A DNA stretch of 63,476 nucleotides, taken from contig JABZHP010000004.1 of NCBI GenBank assembly GCA_015258785.1, positions 1 to 63,476 on the forward strand, written 5' to 3'. The notes below the pieces were generated by a model that saw only the letters and a program-made list of their open reading frames with translations, was not told the DNA's origin and did no database searches. How positions within the stretch are numbered: the first letter of the stretch is position 1; every line of letters begins with the position of its first letter. Position numbers and translations under genes: made by a program. The stretch comes from Atopobium sp. (GTDB lineage Bacteria; Actinomycetota; Coriobacteriia; Coriobacteriales; Atopobiaceae). Positions 23,241 to 31,166 of this stretch are shown here, one piece after another.

Positions 23241-23277
23241 TGTGTTGCCAGCTTAGGCTGGATGTTTGGAGGACGTG

Positions 23278-24132
23278 TTGCAGGAAAGTCAGATAGCCGT
23301 TTCGCTTCAAGACGTGAGTTTTTCTTACAAGAAGACGCGCGTCTTAAGCGATGTAAATTTAGACGTTCATCAAGGTGAGATTTGCGCGCTTATTGGTGAT
23401 AACGGAGCTGGTAAATCTACGCTCTCTCGAATTGTGGTGGGTGAGCTTGAGCCAACGAGCGGTAAATCACTCCTTTTTGGAACTCCTTCGACTCGGTTTA
23501 AAGACTGGGAGCGTGTAGGCTATGTCCCACAGCTCCCTTCAGAATCGGTTAATCGCTTTCCTGCAAGCGTCGTCGAACTAGTAGATGCAAGTCAGTATGC
23601 TCGTGCCAAAAAGGTAAAGATGAGCGCAAAAGAGCGTCGCGAGCGCACGCTTGAGGCGCTTGATCTTGTGGGTATGACTGACTTTTCCACTCGTATTATC
23701 AGGGAACTCTCTGGAGGACAGCTCCAGAGAGTTCGCCTTGCCTGCGCGCTGGTAGGAAACCCATCACTACTTATCCTGGACGAGCCTACAACTGGTCTTG
23801 ATAAAGAGAGTCGCAATCATTTCTATAACCTAGTGCGAGAAGCCCATGCAGCTCGAGATCTTGCGGTACTTATTGTTACGCATGATCTTGCAGCTCTTGA
23901 TGCGCTGGCTTGTCGAGTTGTTGAAGTTGCTGACCACAAAGCTACAGAAATTGCTGGTAGAGGCCACGGTCATAATCACTGTGCAGTTCATGGCGCTCAT
24001 TGTGATCTTGATTCACACCACGTCCACGACCATAACCGTGGAAAATTGGATGATTTTGCTTTAACGGAGTCCCTTGGTCCTGCGTCCGACGTTGTTCAAG
24101 ATGCCCAAGACTCGCATGAGAGGAGGGCATAA
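23278..24132 (+). CDS. znuC: Zinc ABC transporter ATP-binding protein
   Basis: The 284-residue ATPase has Walker A GDNGAGKST near residue 39, the signature ELSGGQLQRVRLA near residue 143, and Walker B LLILDEPTTGLD near residue 162. After the ATPase domain there is a His-rich tail (GRGHGHNHCAVHGAHCD, then HHVHDHN), which fits zinc handling. It powers ZnuB. I place the start at a TTG at 23278, five bases after GGAGG; TTG 23266 and GTG 23275 are too close to or before that site. Its stop touches the ATG of the permease. Confidence 0.88.
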   Translation: MQESQIAVSLQDVSFSYKKTRVLSDVNLDVHQGEICALIGDNGAGKSTLSRIVVGELEPTSGKSLLFGTPSTRFKDWERVGYVPQLPSESVNRFPASVVELVDASQYARAKKVKMSAKERRERTLEALDLVGMTDFSTRIIRELSGGQLQRVRLACALVGNPSLLILDEPTTGLDKESRNHFYNLVREAHAARDLAVLIVTHDLAALDALACRVVEVADHKATEIAGRGHGHNHCAVHGAHCDLDSHHVHDHNRGKLDDFALTESLGPASDVVQDAQDSHERRA

Positions 24133-24945
24133 ATGTTTGAATACGTATTTATGCAGCGAGGAATTCTTGTAGGAATTCTTCTGGGAGCAATTATCCCGCT
24201 TGTAGGCGTTACGGTTGTATTGAAGCGCCTCTCTATGATTGGCGATGCTCTTTCACATACCTCTCTTGCAGGTGTTGCAGGCGGCATGATTGCAGGTATT
24301 AATCCTGTTGCCGGAGCAATTGCCGCTTGTTTGGGTGGTGCGCTTTGTGTTGAGGGAGTGCGTCGTCACTTTAAAGATCAGTCAGAGCTTGCAGTTGCTA
24401 TTGTTATGGCAGCAGGCATTGGTCTAGCAGGTGTTTTGTCAGGTTTTGTTCCCAATTCATCAAGCTTCAACAGCTTTATGTTTGGCTCAATTTTGACCGT
24501 GAGCGAGCAAGAAGTTCAGATGATTGTGGCCATCAGTGTACTTGCTGTTGCTTTTTGTTTCTTCCTCAGAAAAGAACTTTTCTTGATGTCTTTTGACGAG
24601 CGTCATGCCCGTTGTGTAGGTGTGCCTGTAAGCCTTATTAACTTTGGCTTTGTTATCGCAGTAGCTTTGGTGGTTGCTGTAGCAGCAAGAACGGTTGGCT
24701 CACTTATTGTTTCATCCATGATGGTGGTTCCTGTTGCCTGCGCTCTGCAGATTTCCCGCAGTTGGAAGCAATGTTGTTTGTATGCAAGCACGGTGGGTAT
24801 GCTGACCTCACTTGGTGGACTTGTTGTCTCCTATGAGCTTGGCCTTAAACCTGGAGGAACCATCGTTCTTCTCGCGGTTGTTACGCTTTTGTTTATCTTT
24901 CTGGTAAAAAGGGTTGTGCTGCTGCTCAAAACTCGCACAGTGTGA
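24133..24945 (+). CDS. znuB: Zinc ABC transporter permease
   Basis: The 270-residue protein is an ABC-3 family permease with about eight membrane segments, beginning MQRGILVGILLGAIIPLVG and with the family segment SMIGDALSHTSLAGVAGG near residue 35. It forms the channel of the zinc importer with the two upstream gene products. The ATG follows the stop of the ATPase gene with no gap, and GAGGAGG lies in front. The operon ends before the T-box leader of pheST. Confidence 0.9.
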   Translation: MFEYVFMQRGILVGILLGAIIPLVGVTVVLKRLSMIGDALSHTSLAGVAGGMIAGINPVAGAIAACLGGALCVEGVRRHFKDQSELAVAIVMAAGIGLAGVLSGFVPNSSSFNSFMFGSILTVSEQEVQMIVAISVLAVAFCFFLRKELFLMSFDERHARCVGVPVSLINFGFVIAVALVVAVAARTVGSLIVSSMMVVPVACALQISRSWKQCCLYASTVGMLTSLGGLVVSYELGLKPGGTIVLLAVVTLLFIFLVKRVVLLLKTRTV

Positions 24946-24949
24946 TACT

Positions 24950-25212
24950 CTGAACAAAGTGCGTTGACGGAGAGGTTTGCCGGAGCACGTTGTGAACAGA
25001 GAGGGTGTTCGTGGTTGAGAAACACCTGCACAGCGCTGGTAGAGTTCACTCCCGAGCTACAACTTGAACGGCAGTCACTGCTCAGTAGGGAAGTCGTCCG
25101 CCTAACGAGACTAGGCTTTTAAGTGGATTGCACAGAGAGAAAACTGCGCAATCAACCGAGGTGGTACCGCGGAAATTTTCCGTCCTTGGGCATATGCTCA
25201 GGGACGGTTTTC
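24950..25212 (+). promoter_or_regulatory. T-box leader of pheST
   Basis: The conserved T-box sequence AGGTGGTACCGCGG lies at 25159-25172, followed by a terminator stem CCGTCC (25180-25185) / GGACGG (25202-25207) and a T-run. Stem I fits the upstream part (GAACAGAGAGGGTG, a GGTTGAGAAACACC hairpin). A TTC codon at 25045-25047 lies where the specifier loop is expected, matching phenylalanine. Uncharged tRNA-Phe would pair with the TGG bulge and stop termination. Confidence 0.93.
25180..25212 (+). terminator. T-box terminator stem
   Basis: CCGTCC-T-TGGGC / GCTCA-G-GGACGG stem with ATAT loop, then TTTTCT. It competes with the antiterminator that contains the T-box sequence. Confidence 0.85.
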
Positions 25213-25230
25213 TATTGAAAGGGTAATTAC

Positions 25231-26298
25231 ATGGGAATGTCTGAGGAACTCTCGGCAATTCGCGAGCAAGTACTTGAAGGAATTGCTAAGGCAACAAACC
25301 TTGAAGCGCTTGAGAAGGTACGCGTTGCATCAATGGGTAAAAAGGGCTCTCTTACGGCAATTATGCGTATGATGGGTCAGGTTCCCGCAGATCAGCGCCC
25401 TCAAATGGGTCAGCTGGCCAACACCGTTCGCGCTAACGTTGAGACTGCTATTCGCGATCGTCAGCTTGCCTTAAAGCGAGAAGCCCTTGAAGCCCAGCTT
25501 AATGCTGAGGCAACTGATATTACCCTTCCAGGTCGTCGTCTGAGCCCTGGTACTCAGCACCTCATTGAGCAGGTACGTGAGGAGATGGAAGACATCTTTA
25601 TCAGCATGGGCTACACCATTGAGACAGGCCCTTATGTTGAGACCACCTACTACAACTTTACAGCGCTGAACGCTCCTGAAGATCACCCAAGCCGCTCTGG
25701 TAAGGATACGTTCTACGTAGTAGACAATGCGCCAGAAGGTAAAGAATCGCACGTACTGGGCGAGTCCGACGTGCTTCTTCGTACGCAGACTTCTGGCGTA
25801 CAGGTACATACCATGGAGACAAAAGAGCCTCCTATTTACATGATTTGCCCTGGTACGGTATTCCGTCCTGACACAGCAGACGCTAACCACCTGCCTCAGT
25901 TTACGCAGATGGAAGGCCTTGTTGTTGATGAGGGAATCACCTTTGGTGACCTCAAGGGCACCCTTGACCACTTTACTCGTGAGATCTTTGGTAAGGACCG
26001 CGCTACCCGCTATCGTCCTCACTTCTTCCCATTCACCGAGCCAAGCTGCGAGGTAGACGTTTCTTGTGGTGTTTGCCACGGTGAGGGCTGCCGTTTCTGC
26101 AAGAACACGGGCTGGCTTGAGATTCTTGGTTGCGGCATGGTTGACCCTAATGTCTTCAAGTACTGCGGTATTGATTCCGAGAAGTACACAGGCTTTGCCT
26201 TTGGCATTGGTGTTGAGCGTGTTGCAGCGCTTCGTTATGACCTTCCTGACCTGCGCATGCTCATCTCTGGTGACCAGAGAGTTCTGCGTCAGTTCTAA
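25231..26298 (+). CDS. pheS: Phenylalanine-tRNA ligase alpha subunit
   Basis: PheS is the catalytic subunit of the alpha2-beta2 enzyme that charges tRNA-Phe. The 355-residue protein has an N-terminal coiled coil (1-90) and a class II catalytic core: GMGYT-type motif near residue 128 (ISMGYTIETGPYVE), LLRTQTSGVQ near residue 184, the motif 2 region FRPDTADANHLPQFTQMEG near residue 210 and the motif 3 GFAFGIGVERVAALRY near residue 327. It is under T-box control. The ATG at 25231 follows AAAGGG; an ATG six bases later is possible. pheT follows after 30 bases. Confidence 0.96.
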   Translation: MGMSEELSAIREQVLEGIAKATNLEALEKVRVASMGKKGSLTAIMRMMGQVPADQRPQMGQLANTVRANVETAIRDRQLALKREALEAQLNAEATDITLPGRRLSPGTQHLIEQVREEMEDIFISMGYTIETGPYVETTYYNFTALNAPEDHPSRSGKDTFYVVDNAPEGKESHVLGESDVLLRTQTSGVQVHTMETKEPPIYMICPGTVFRPDTADANHLPQFTQMEGLVVDEGITFGDLKGTLDHFTREIFGKDRATRYRPHFFPFTEPSCEVDVSCGVCHGEGCRFCKNTGWLEILGCGMVDPNVFKYCGIDSEKYTGFAFGIGVERVAALRYDLPDLRMLISGDQRVLRQF

Positions 26299-26328
26299 TC
26301 ATCGGCGTCTTACTAGAAAGGCAATCAC

Positions 26329-28788
26329 ATGCGTGTATCTTATGAATGGCTGAAGACGCTCGTTGATCTTCCTCAGGATCCAAAAGACCTTGAGCGCGAG
26401 TTTGTGCGCACTGGTACTGAGGTTGAAGCGGTAGAGCGTGTTGGCGCTAACCTTGACTATGTTGTTACTGCTCAGGTTGTAAGCAAAGAGCCTCATCCTG
26501 ATTCTGATCACATGTACGTCACCCTAGTTGACGTGGGCAACAACAATGTGGATAAGGACGGAAATCCTGTTCCTCTACAGATTGTTTGTGGCGCCCAGAA
26601 CTTTAATCAGGGAGACCACATTGTTACCGCAATGATTGGTGCAGTACTTCCTGGAGACTTTAAGATTAAAAAGTCCAAGCTGCGTGGCGTTGAGTCTTGC
26701 GGCATGAACTGCTCTTCTCGCGAGCTGGGTCTTGGCGATGACCAGAGCGGCATTATGATTCTTCCTGAGGATGCTCCAATTGGTATGCCGCTTACGGATT
26801 ACCTGGGCATGTCTGACGTTGTTCTTGATTGTGAGATTACCCCTAACCGTCCTGACTGCCTCTCTATGACAGGTATGGCTGTTGAGGTTTCCGCAATGTA
26901 TGACATCGATACCCACATTGAGCTTCCAAGTGTTGCCTCTGAGTCTGGTGCAGATGCATCTGAGCAGGTAGATGTTACTATTGCTGACCCTGAGCTCTGC
27001 TCAAGGTACACCGCTCGCGTGGTTCGCAACGTCAAGATTGGCCCAAGCCCTGAGTGGCTGGCTCGCCGCGTTACGGCTTGTGGTGGTCGCTCTATTAACA
27101 ACGTTGTTGATGTTACTAACTACGTTATGTACCTGACTGGCCAGCCTCTGCACGCTTTTGACCTTGGAAAACTCACCAAGGAAGATGGCAAGTACCACAT
27201 TGTGGTTCGTGCTGCAGAAGACGGTGAGCACATTGTGACGCTTGACGGAGAAGACCGCGAGCTCACGTCCGATATGACGGTCATCACAGATAACGGTAAG
27301 ACTCCAATTGCGCTTGCTGGTGTTATGGGCGGCCTGGATTCTGAAATTACCGAGAATACCGTTGATGTTCTTTTGGAGTCTGCGGTCTTTGATAACGGAC
27401 ACATCAGCCGTACCAGTAGAAACCTTGACCTTATGAGTGAGGCTTCTATTCGCTACGAGCGTCTTGTGGATCCAAACGGCTGCGCATCTGTTGCAGATAT
27501 TGCAGCAGCTCTCTTTGAGGAGTGCTGTGGCGCTGAGGTTTGCCCAGGTATCGTTGATGTGTATCCAAAGGTAAAAGAGGCAGTAACTATTACGCTTCGT
27601 CCAGAGCGCGTTTGTGCACTTGCAGGTGCTCAGATTCCAGAAGAGTTTATGGTTTCTCGCCTTACGCGTCTTGGCTGCAAGGTTACGCCTGCAGACAACG
27701 GTGAGTTGAGCGTTGTTGCTCCTACAAATCGTCCAGACCTTACACGCGAGGTTGACCTGATTGAGGAGATTGTTCGCCTGTGGGGCGAAGGTGATATTGA
27801 GGCTACGCTTCCTGCTGCTAGAAACCATGCTGGCGGCCTGACTTCAGAGCAACGTCAGATTAGAAAGATCGGTCGCACGCTGCGCTCCCTTGGCCTCAAC
27901 GAGACAAAGTCATATTTGTTTGCAAGTCCAGATGACCTCTCTAAGCTTGGTATGAGCGAAGAGGGAAGAGGCGTTCCGGTAAAGGTTATGAGCCCACTTG
28001 TTGCTGACCAGTCTGAGATGCGCCGCTCCATTGTTCCAGGTCTTCTGCGCTCTATTGCATACAACCTTGCTCACGGTGTCTTTAATATTGCCATGTATGA
28101 GCTGGGCCGTGTGCTCTTTGGACATAAGGATAAGAGCCAGCCAGATGAGCCAAGCTATGTCTGTGGTGTATTGGTTGGTCGTCCAGCAGATGACGCTTGG
28201 AATGCTAAGTATCCAGCCTACGATTTCTTTGATGCCAAGGGTATTGTTGAGGGTCTGCTTGAGGCACTTCGCATCCCTAAGGTTCGTTTCCGTGTAGCTG
28301 AGCCAGAGCAATACGGTTGGCTGCAGCCTGGTCGCGCTGCTGAGATTCTTGCAGGTAGCGAGACAATCGGTTGGGTTGGAAACATTCATCCTTTGTCGCT
28401 CCAGAACTTTGACATTGAGGTTCCAGTCATTGCCTTTGAGATTTCTGTGGCTTCACTTTTGCGTCTTTCTCAGAAAGACCTTCCTATTGTGGAGCCACCA
28501 ACCTACCCAGGCATCTCAATTGACCTGGCAATTGTTGTTGACGAGAGTGTCACTGCAGAGCAGCTGATTCAGCGTTTGAAGTCTGCTGGTGGCAAGCTTC
28601 TCTGCGACATCAGGCTCTTTGACGTGTATCGCGACGCCCTGCGTGTTGGTGAAGGCAAGAAGTCCATGGCCTTCTCACTTACGTATCGCGCAGACGACAG
28701 AACGCTTACTTCAGAAGAGGTCGAGAAGACCCATACAAAGCTTGTGGAGAAGGTTCTTCGTTCTACCGGCGGAGAAATTCGCGGATAA
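26329..28788 (+). CDS. pheT: Phenylalanine-tRNA ligase beta subunit
   Basis: The 819-residue protein has the full bacterial PheT layout: an N-terminal tRNA-binding OB domain (about 40-155, VVTAQVVSKEPHPDSDHM), B3/B4 editing domain with the NNVVDVTNYVM and GQPLHAFDLGKL segments, B5 domain (about 405-475), the inactive class II core, and a C-terminal FDX-ACB anticodon-binding domain (YPGISIDLAIVVDESVT, then SLTYRADDRTL). It pairs with PheS. AGAAAGG precedes the ATG. The gene is followed by the phospholipase-like gene after 13 bases. Confidence 0.96.
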   Translation: MRVSYEWLKTLVDLPQDPKDLEREFVRTGTEVEAVERVGANLDYVVTAQVVSKEPHPDSDHMYVTLVDVGNNNVDKDGNPVPLQIVCGAQNFNQGDHIVTAMIGAVLPGDFKIKKSKLRGVESCGMNCSSRELGLGDDQSGIMILPEDAPIGMPLTDYLGMSDVVLDCEITPNRPDCLSMTGMAVEVSAMYDIDTHIELPSVASESGADASEQVDVTIADPELCSRYTARVVRNVKIGPSPEWLARRVTACGGRSINNVVDVTNYVMYLTGQPLHAFDLGKLTKEDGKYHIVVRAAEDGEHIVTLDGEDRELTSDMTVITDNGKTPIALAGVMGGLDSEITENTVDVLLESAVFDNGHISRTSRNLDLMSEASIRYERLVDPNGCASVADIAAALFEECCGAEVCPGIVDVYPKVKEAVTITLRPERVCALAGAQIPEEFMVSRLTRLGCKVTPADNGELSVVAPTNRPDLTREVDLIEEIVRLWGEGDIEATLPAARNHAGGLTSEQRQIRKIGRTLRSLGLNETKSYLFASPDDLSKLGMSEEGRGVPVKVMSPLVADQSEMRRSIVPGLLRSIAYNLAHGVFNIAMYELGRVLFGHKDKSQPDEPSYVCGVLVGRPADDAWNAKYPAYDFFDAKGIVEGLLEALRIPKVRFRVAEPEQYGWLQPGRAAEILAGSETIGWVGNIHPLSLQNFDIEVPVIAFEISVASLLRLSQKDLPIVEPPTYPGISIDLAIVVDESVTAEQLIQRLKSAGGKLLCDIRLFDVYRDALRVGEGKKSMAFSLTYRADDRTLTSEEVEKTHTKLVEKVLRSTGGEIRG

Positions 28789-28801
28789 GCAGGTAATTGT
28801 A

Positions 28802-29548
28802 GTGCCAAGTTGGAACGTACATATTGCTCATGCTGACCGGCTCCTTGAGAAAGGAGCCGGTTGCTTGGGTGTAGATATTCACTACCCTGATGCATTTCTG
28901 CTTGGAAACGTTGCTCCTGATGTGCACATTGGCTTTATGGTCCCAGACTATTCTCACAAGGTGAGATACGGTCGAAGTCATCAGTCATATCCAGGAAGTT
29001 TGCCTATTCCAAGTTACAGGCGATACCAGCGAAACTTTATGGGTGGCCTTAACCCAGCCGAGTATCTGCTACAGACTGACTTTATTCAGCCAAATGTGTC
29101 GTATTGTTCACCTGAGCAGCGCAGCTTAGTAGATCAGCGTCAGCTCAGAGAGCTTATCGTGGGTATTTGGTGTCACCTTGTTTGCGACCACGTGTATAAC
29201 ACACATACGCGAGCATTTTTGCGTGCTCATCATATTCCAACAGGGGAAGATGCGCGCATTCGTAAGCAAGCAGATTTTGATGTTTACGGGCGCTCGCTTG
29301 ATATGAATCGTCTGCCAGAAGCATCTGATGAGCTCTTTGCAGTTGCCGCGGCTCATCCACAGTATGGGTTTACGCATTCAGATGTTGAGCAAACACTTCA
29401 GGTTATACAGCGTATTGCAGAGGAGAATCGCCAGAATAGTGTGAGCTGCCCGCAGTATCAAATGCTTGATACAGAGTTTTTCTCGTCAGCCTATAAAGAG
29501 GCAGAGGAAACGCTCGTTCAAGGATTTATGCTGCAAAAACATAACTAA
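28802..29548 (+). CDS. Zinc-dependent phospholipase C-fold protein
   Basis: The 248-residue protein has the pattern of the Zn_dep_PLPC family: an N-terminal W-N-V-H-I-A-H that would give zinc ligands from the first residues, AFLLGNVAPDVHIG near residue 34, HKVRYGRSHQ, and WCHLVCDHVYNTH near residue 120. No signal peptide is seen, so it probably acts in the cytoplasm. The start is put at a GTG at 28802, as the family needs Trp and His right at the N-terminus; longer frames run deep into pheT. It may be cotranscribed with pheST. The substrate is unknown. Confidence 0.65.
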   Translation: MPSWNVHIAHADRLLEKGAGCLGVDIHYPDAFLLGNVAPDVHIGFMVPDYSHKVRYGRSHQSYPGSLPIPSYRRYQRNFMGGLNPAEYLLQTDFIQPNVSYCSPEQRSLVDQRQLRELIVGIWCHLVCDHVYNTHTRAFLRAHHIPTGEDARIRKQADFDVYGRSLDMNRLPEASDELFAVAAAHPQYGFTHSDVEQTLQVIQRIAEENRQNSVSCPQYQMLDTEFFSSAYKEAEETLVQGFMLQKHN

Positions 29549-29599
29549 TTCAGTTAAAGTTATATTCTCGCTTTTCTGAGATAGGTTTTGGAGGACTCT

Positions 29600-30826
29600 A
29601 TGGAAAAGATGGAATCTCGCGGAACATTTACGGAGTATCTGCCTTCATACACCATTGGTGTTGATGCTTATAAGTCGGTACTGCATATTGTTAAGCGCTT
29701 TGGCAAAAATGCCGTAGTCATTGGTGGACCAACTGCAATGGAGAAGGCACGCCCAAAGCTTGAGGCTGCACTTGCGGATTCTGAGGTTTCTATCTCTTCT
29801 TGGATTTCTTACGGCACTAACTCTACGCACGCAAATGCCAAGAGAATTGCAGCAATGCCTGAGGTTATTGCTGCTGATATGCTCTTCCTTGTTGGTGGCG
29901 GTCGCGCAATTGATGAGGGTAAAGAGATTGCAACCATCCTGGATAAGCCATACTTTACCTTCCCAACACTTGCTTCTAACTGCGCTCCTGTAACAAGAAT
30001 TGCTGTTTTCTATAAAGAAGACGGTTCTGCAGATACGTACTTTATTCCTGCTGAGCTGCCCGTTCATACCTTTATTGATACGCAGATTATTGCCGAGAGC
30101 CCTGATGAGTACTTCTGGGCAGGAATTGGCGATGCCTTCTCTAAGGGTCCTGAGGTTGAACTTTCTTCCAGAGAAGTTGAGCTACTCCACAGCCCTCTTA
30201 TGGGACGAGCTCTTGCCGCAGGTGCCTGCATTGAGCCTCTGTTTGATAATGCAGAGCAGGCACTGGCAGATAAGCGCGCCGGCGTTGTCTCTGAAGCATT
30301 TGAAAACGTTGTTCTTAACATCATCATTACCGCTGGTGTTGTGTCTAACATGACCACCAACATTGGTGCCGAGCGCGGCGCGTATTACTTCAATTCCTCA
30401 ACCGCTCATGCCTTCTACAATGCCTTTACTGCTCTGGGCGAGCGTGGCGAGAAACACCTTCATGGTGAGGTCGTTTCCTTTGGTACCTGCGTTCTTTATG
30501 CCTTTGACGGCAACCTTAAGGCACTTGAGGAGCAGGTGGCGCTTAATAGAAAGCTTGGTCTCCCAACCACCTTGGCCAATCTGGACATTACTTCAGAATC
30601 TGTTGACGCTGACCTGGACATCATTGTTGAGCGAGCTCAGAAGACCAACGAGTGGGGTCGTGCTCCTTATGGATTTACAACTGATCGCTTCCGCCAGGCA
30701 ATTCTTGATACCGATGCATATGGTAGGGCAGTTGCTTCTGGCGAGAAGGACCAAGAGGCAGTGGCTCTTGATGTAATTGCTGCACATGCTCCTTCAGCTG
30801 AGACGGCTGTACCACGCAAGATGTAG
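29600..30826 (+). CDS. Iron-containing alcohol dehydrogenase family oxidoreductase
   Basis: The 408-residue protein has the GldA/iron-alcohol-dehydrogenase fold: LPSYTIGVDAY at the start, LFLVGGGRAIDEGKEIA near residue 95 for NAD binding, TFPTLASNCAPVTR near residue 120, and metal-ligand segments GIGDAFSKGPE near residue 175, FNSSTAHAFYNA near residue 265 and KHLHGEVVSFGT near residue 285. It resembles GldA and hydroxycarboxylate dehydrogenases (YbdH type). The substrate is unclear. The ATG at 29600 follows GGAGG by five bases. It is a single gene ending in a terminator. Confidence 0.83.
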   Translation: MEKMESRGTFTEYLPSYTIGVDAYKSVLHIVKRFGKNAVVIGGPTAMEKARPKLEAALADSEVSISSWISYGTNSTHANAKRIAAMPEVIAADMLFLVGGGRAIDEGKEIATILDKPYFTFPTLASNCAPVTRIAVFYKEDGSADTYFIPAELPVHTFIDTQIIAESPDEYFWAGIGDAFSKGPEVELSSREVELLHSPLMGRALAAGACIEPLFDNAEQALADKRAGVVSEAFENVVLNIIITAGVVSNMTTNIGAERGAYYFNSSTAHAFYNAFTALGERGEKHLHGEVVSFGTCVLYAFDGNLKALEEQVALNRKLGLPTTLANLDITSESVDADLDIIVERAQKTNEWGRAPYGFTTDRFRQAILDTDAYGRAVASGEKDQEAVALDVIAAHAPSAETAVPRKM

Positions 30827-31166
30827 TTGCAAGTAACCTGAAGAATCACTTTAGGAAGAGGACTTGTAGGAGCCAGCTTTCTTAAGTCGCTTCACGGTTA
30901 TATAAAAAGTTTATGTATCAAATGGCAGTTTATTTGGATAAGCTGCCATTTCTTTTAGTTACAATTTTTATTCACTATTATTAACAAAAATCGGTAAAAA
31001 CAAAAAATAACGCGTACGGTCGTTTTTTATCGGTGAAAGTTATATTGACTGTTTGTCACCGTGTTTTACCTTGTAATGGTTTATCTTAGTTACTATCAAC
31101 TACGAGCATTGATGGATAACAAATCTATAAAATGCGTAGATTTCATAGATTAGCGCGGGGGTGAGC
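30827..31166 (+). promoter_or_regulatory. Upstream region of the glycogen operon
   Basis: The 340-base gap holds the terminator of the dehydrogenase gene (30920-30956), then an AT-rich stretch with an inverted repeat CGGTGA (31031-31036) / TCACCG (31056-31061) and promoter-like boxes (TTGACT 31045, TTGTAA 31071, TACTAT 31091), none with ideal spacing. The inverted repeat is a candidate operator for the glg genes. No gene is seen. Confidence 0.4.
30920..30956 (+). terminator. Terminator of the alcohol-dehydrogenase-family gene
   Basis: AAATGGCAG (30920-30928) pairs with CTGCCATTT (30943-30951), followed by CTTTT. Confidence 0.7.
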
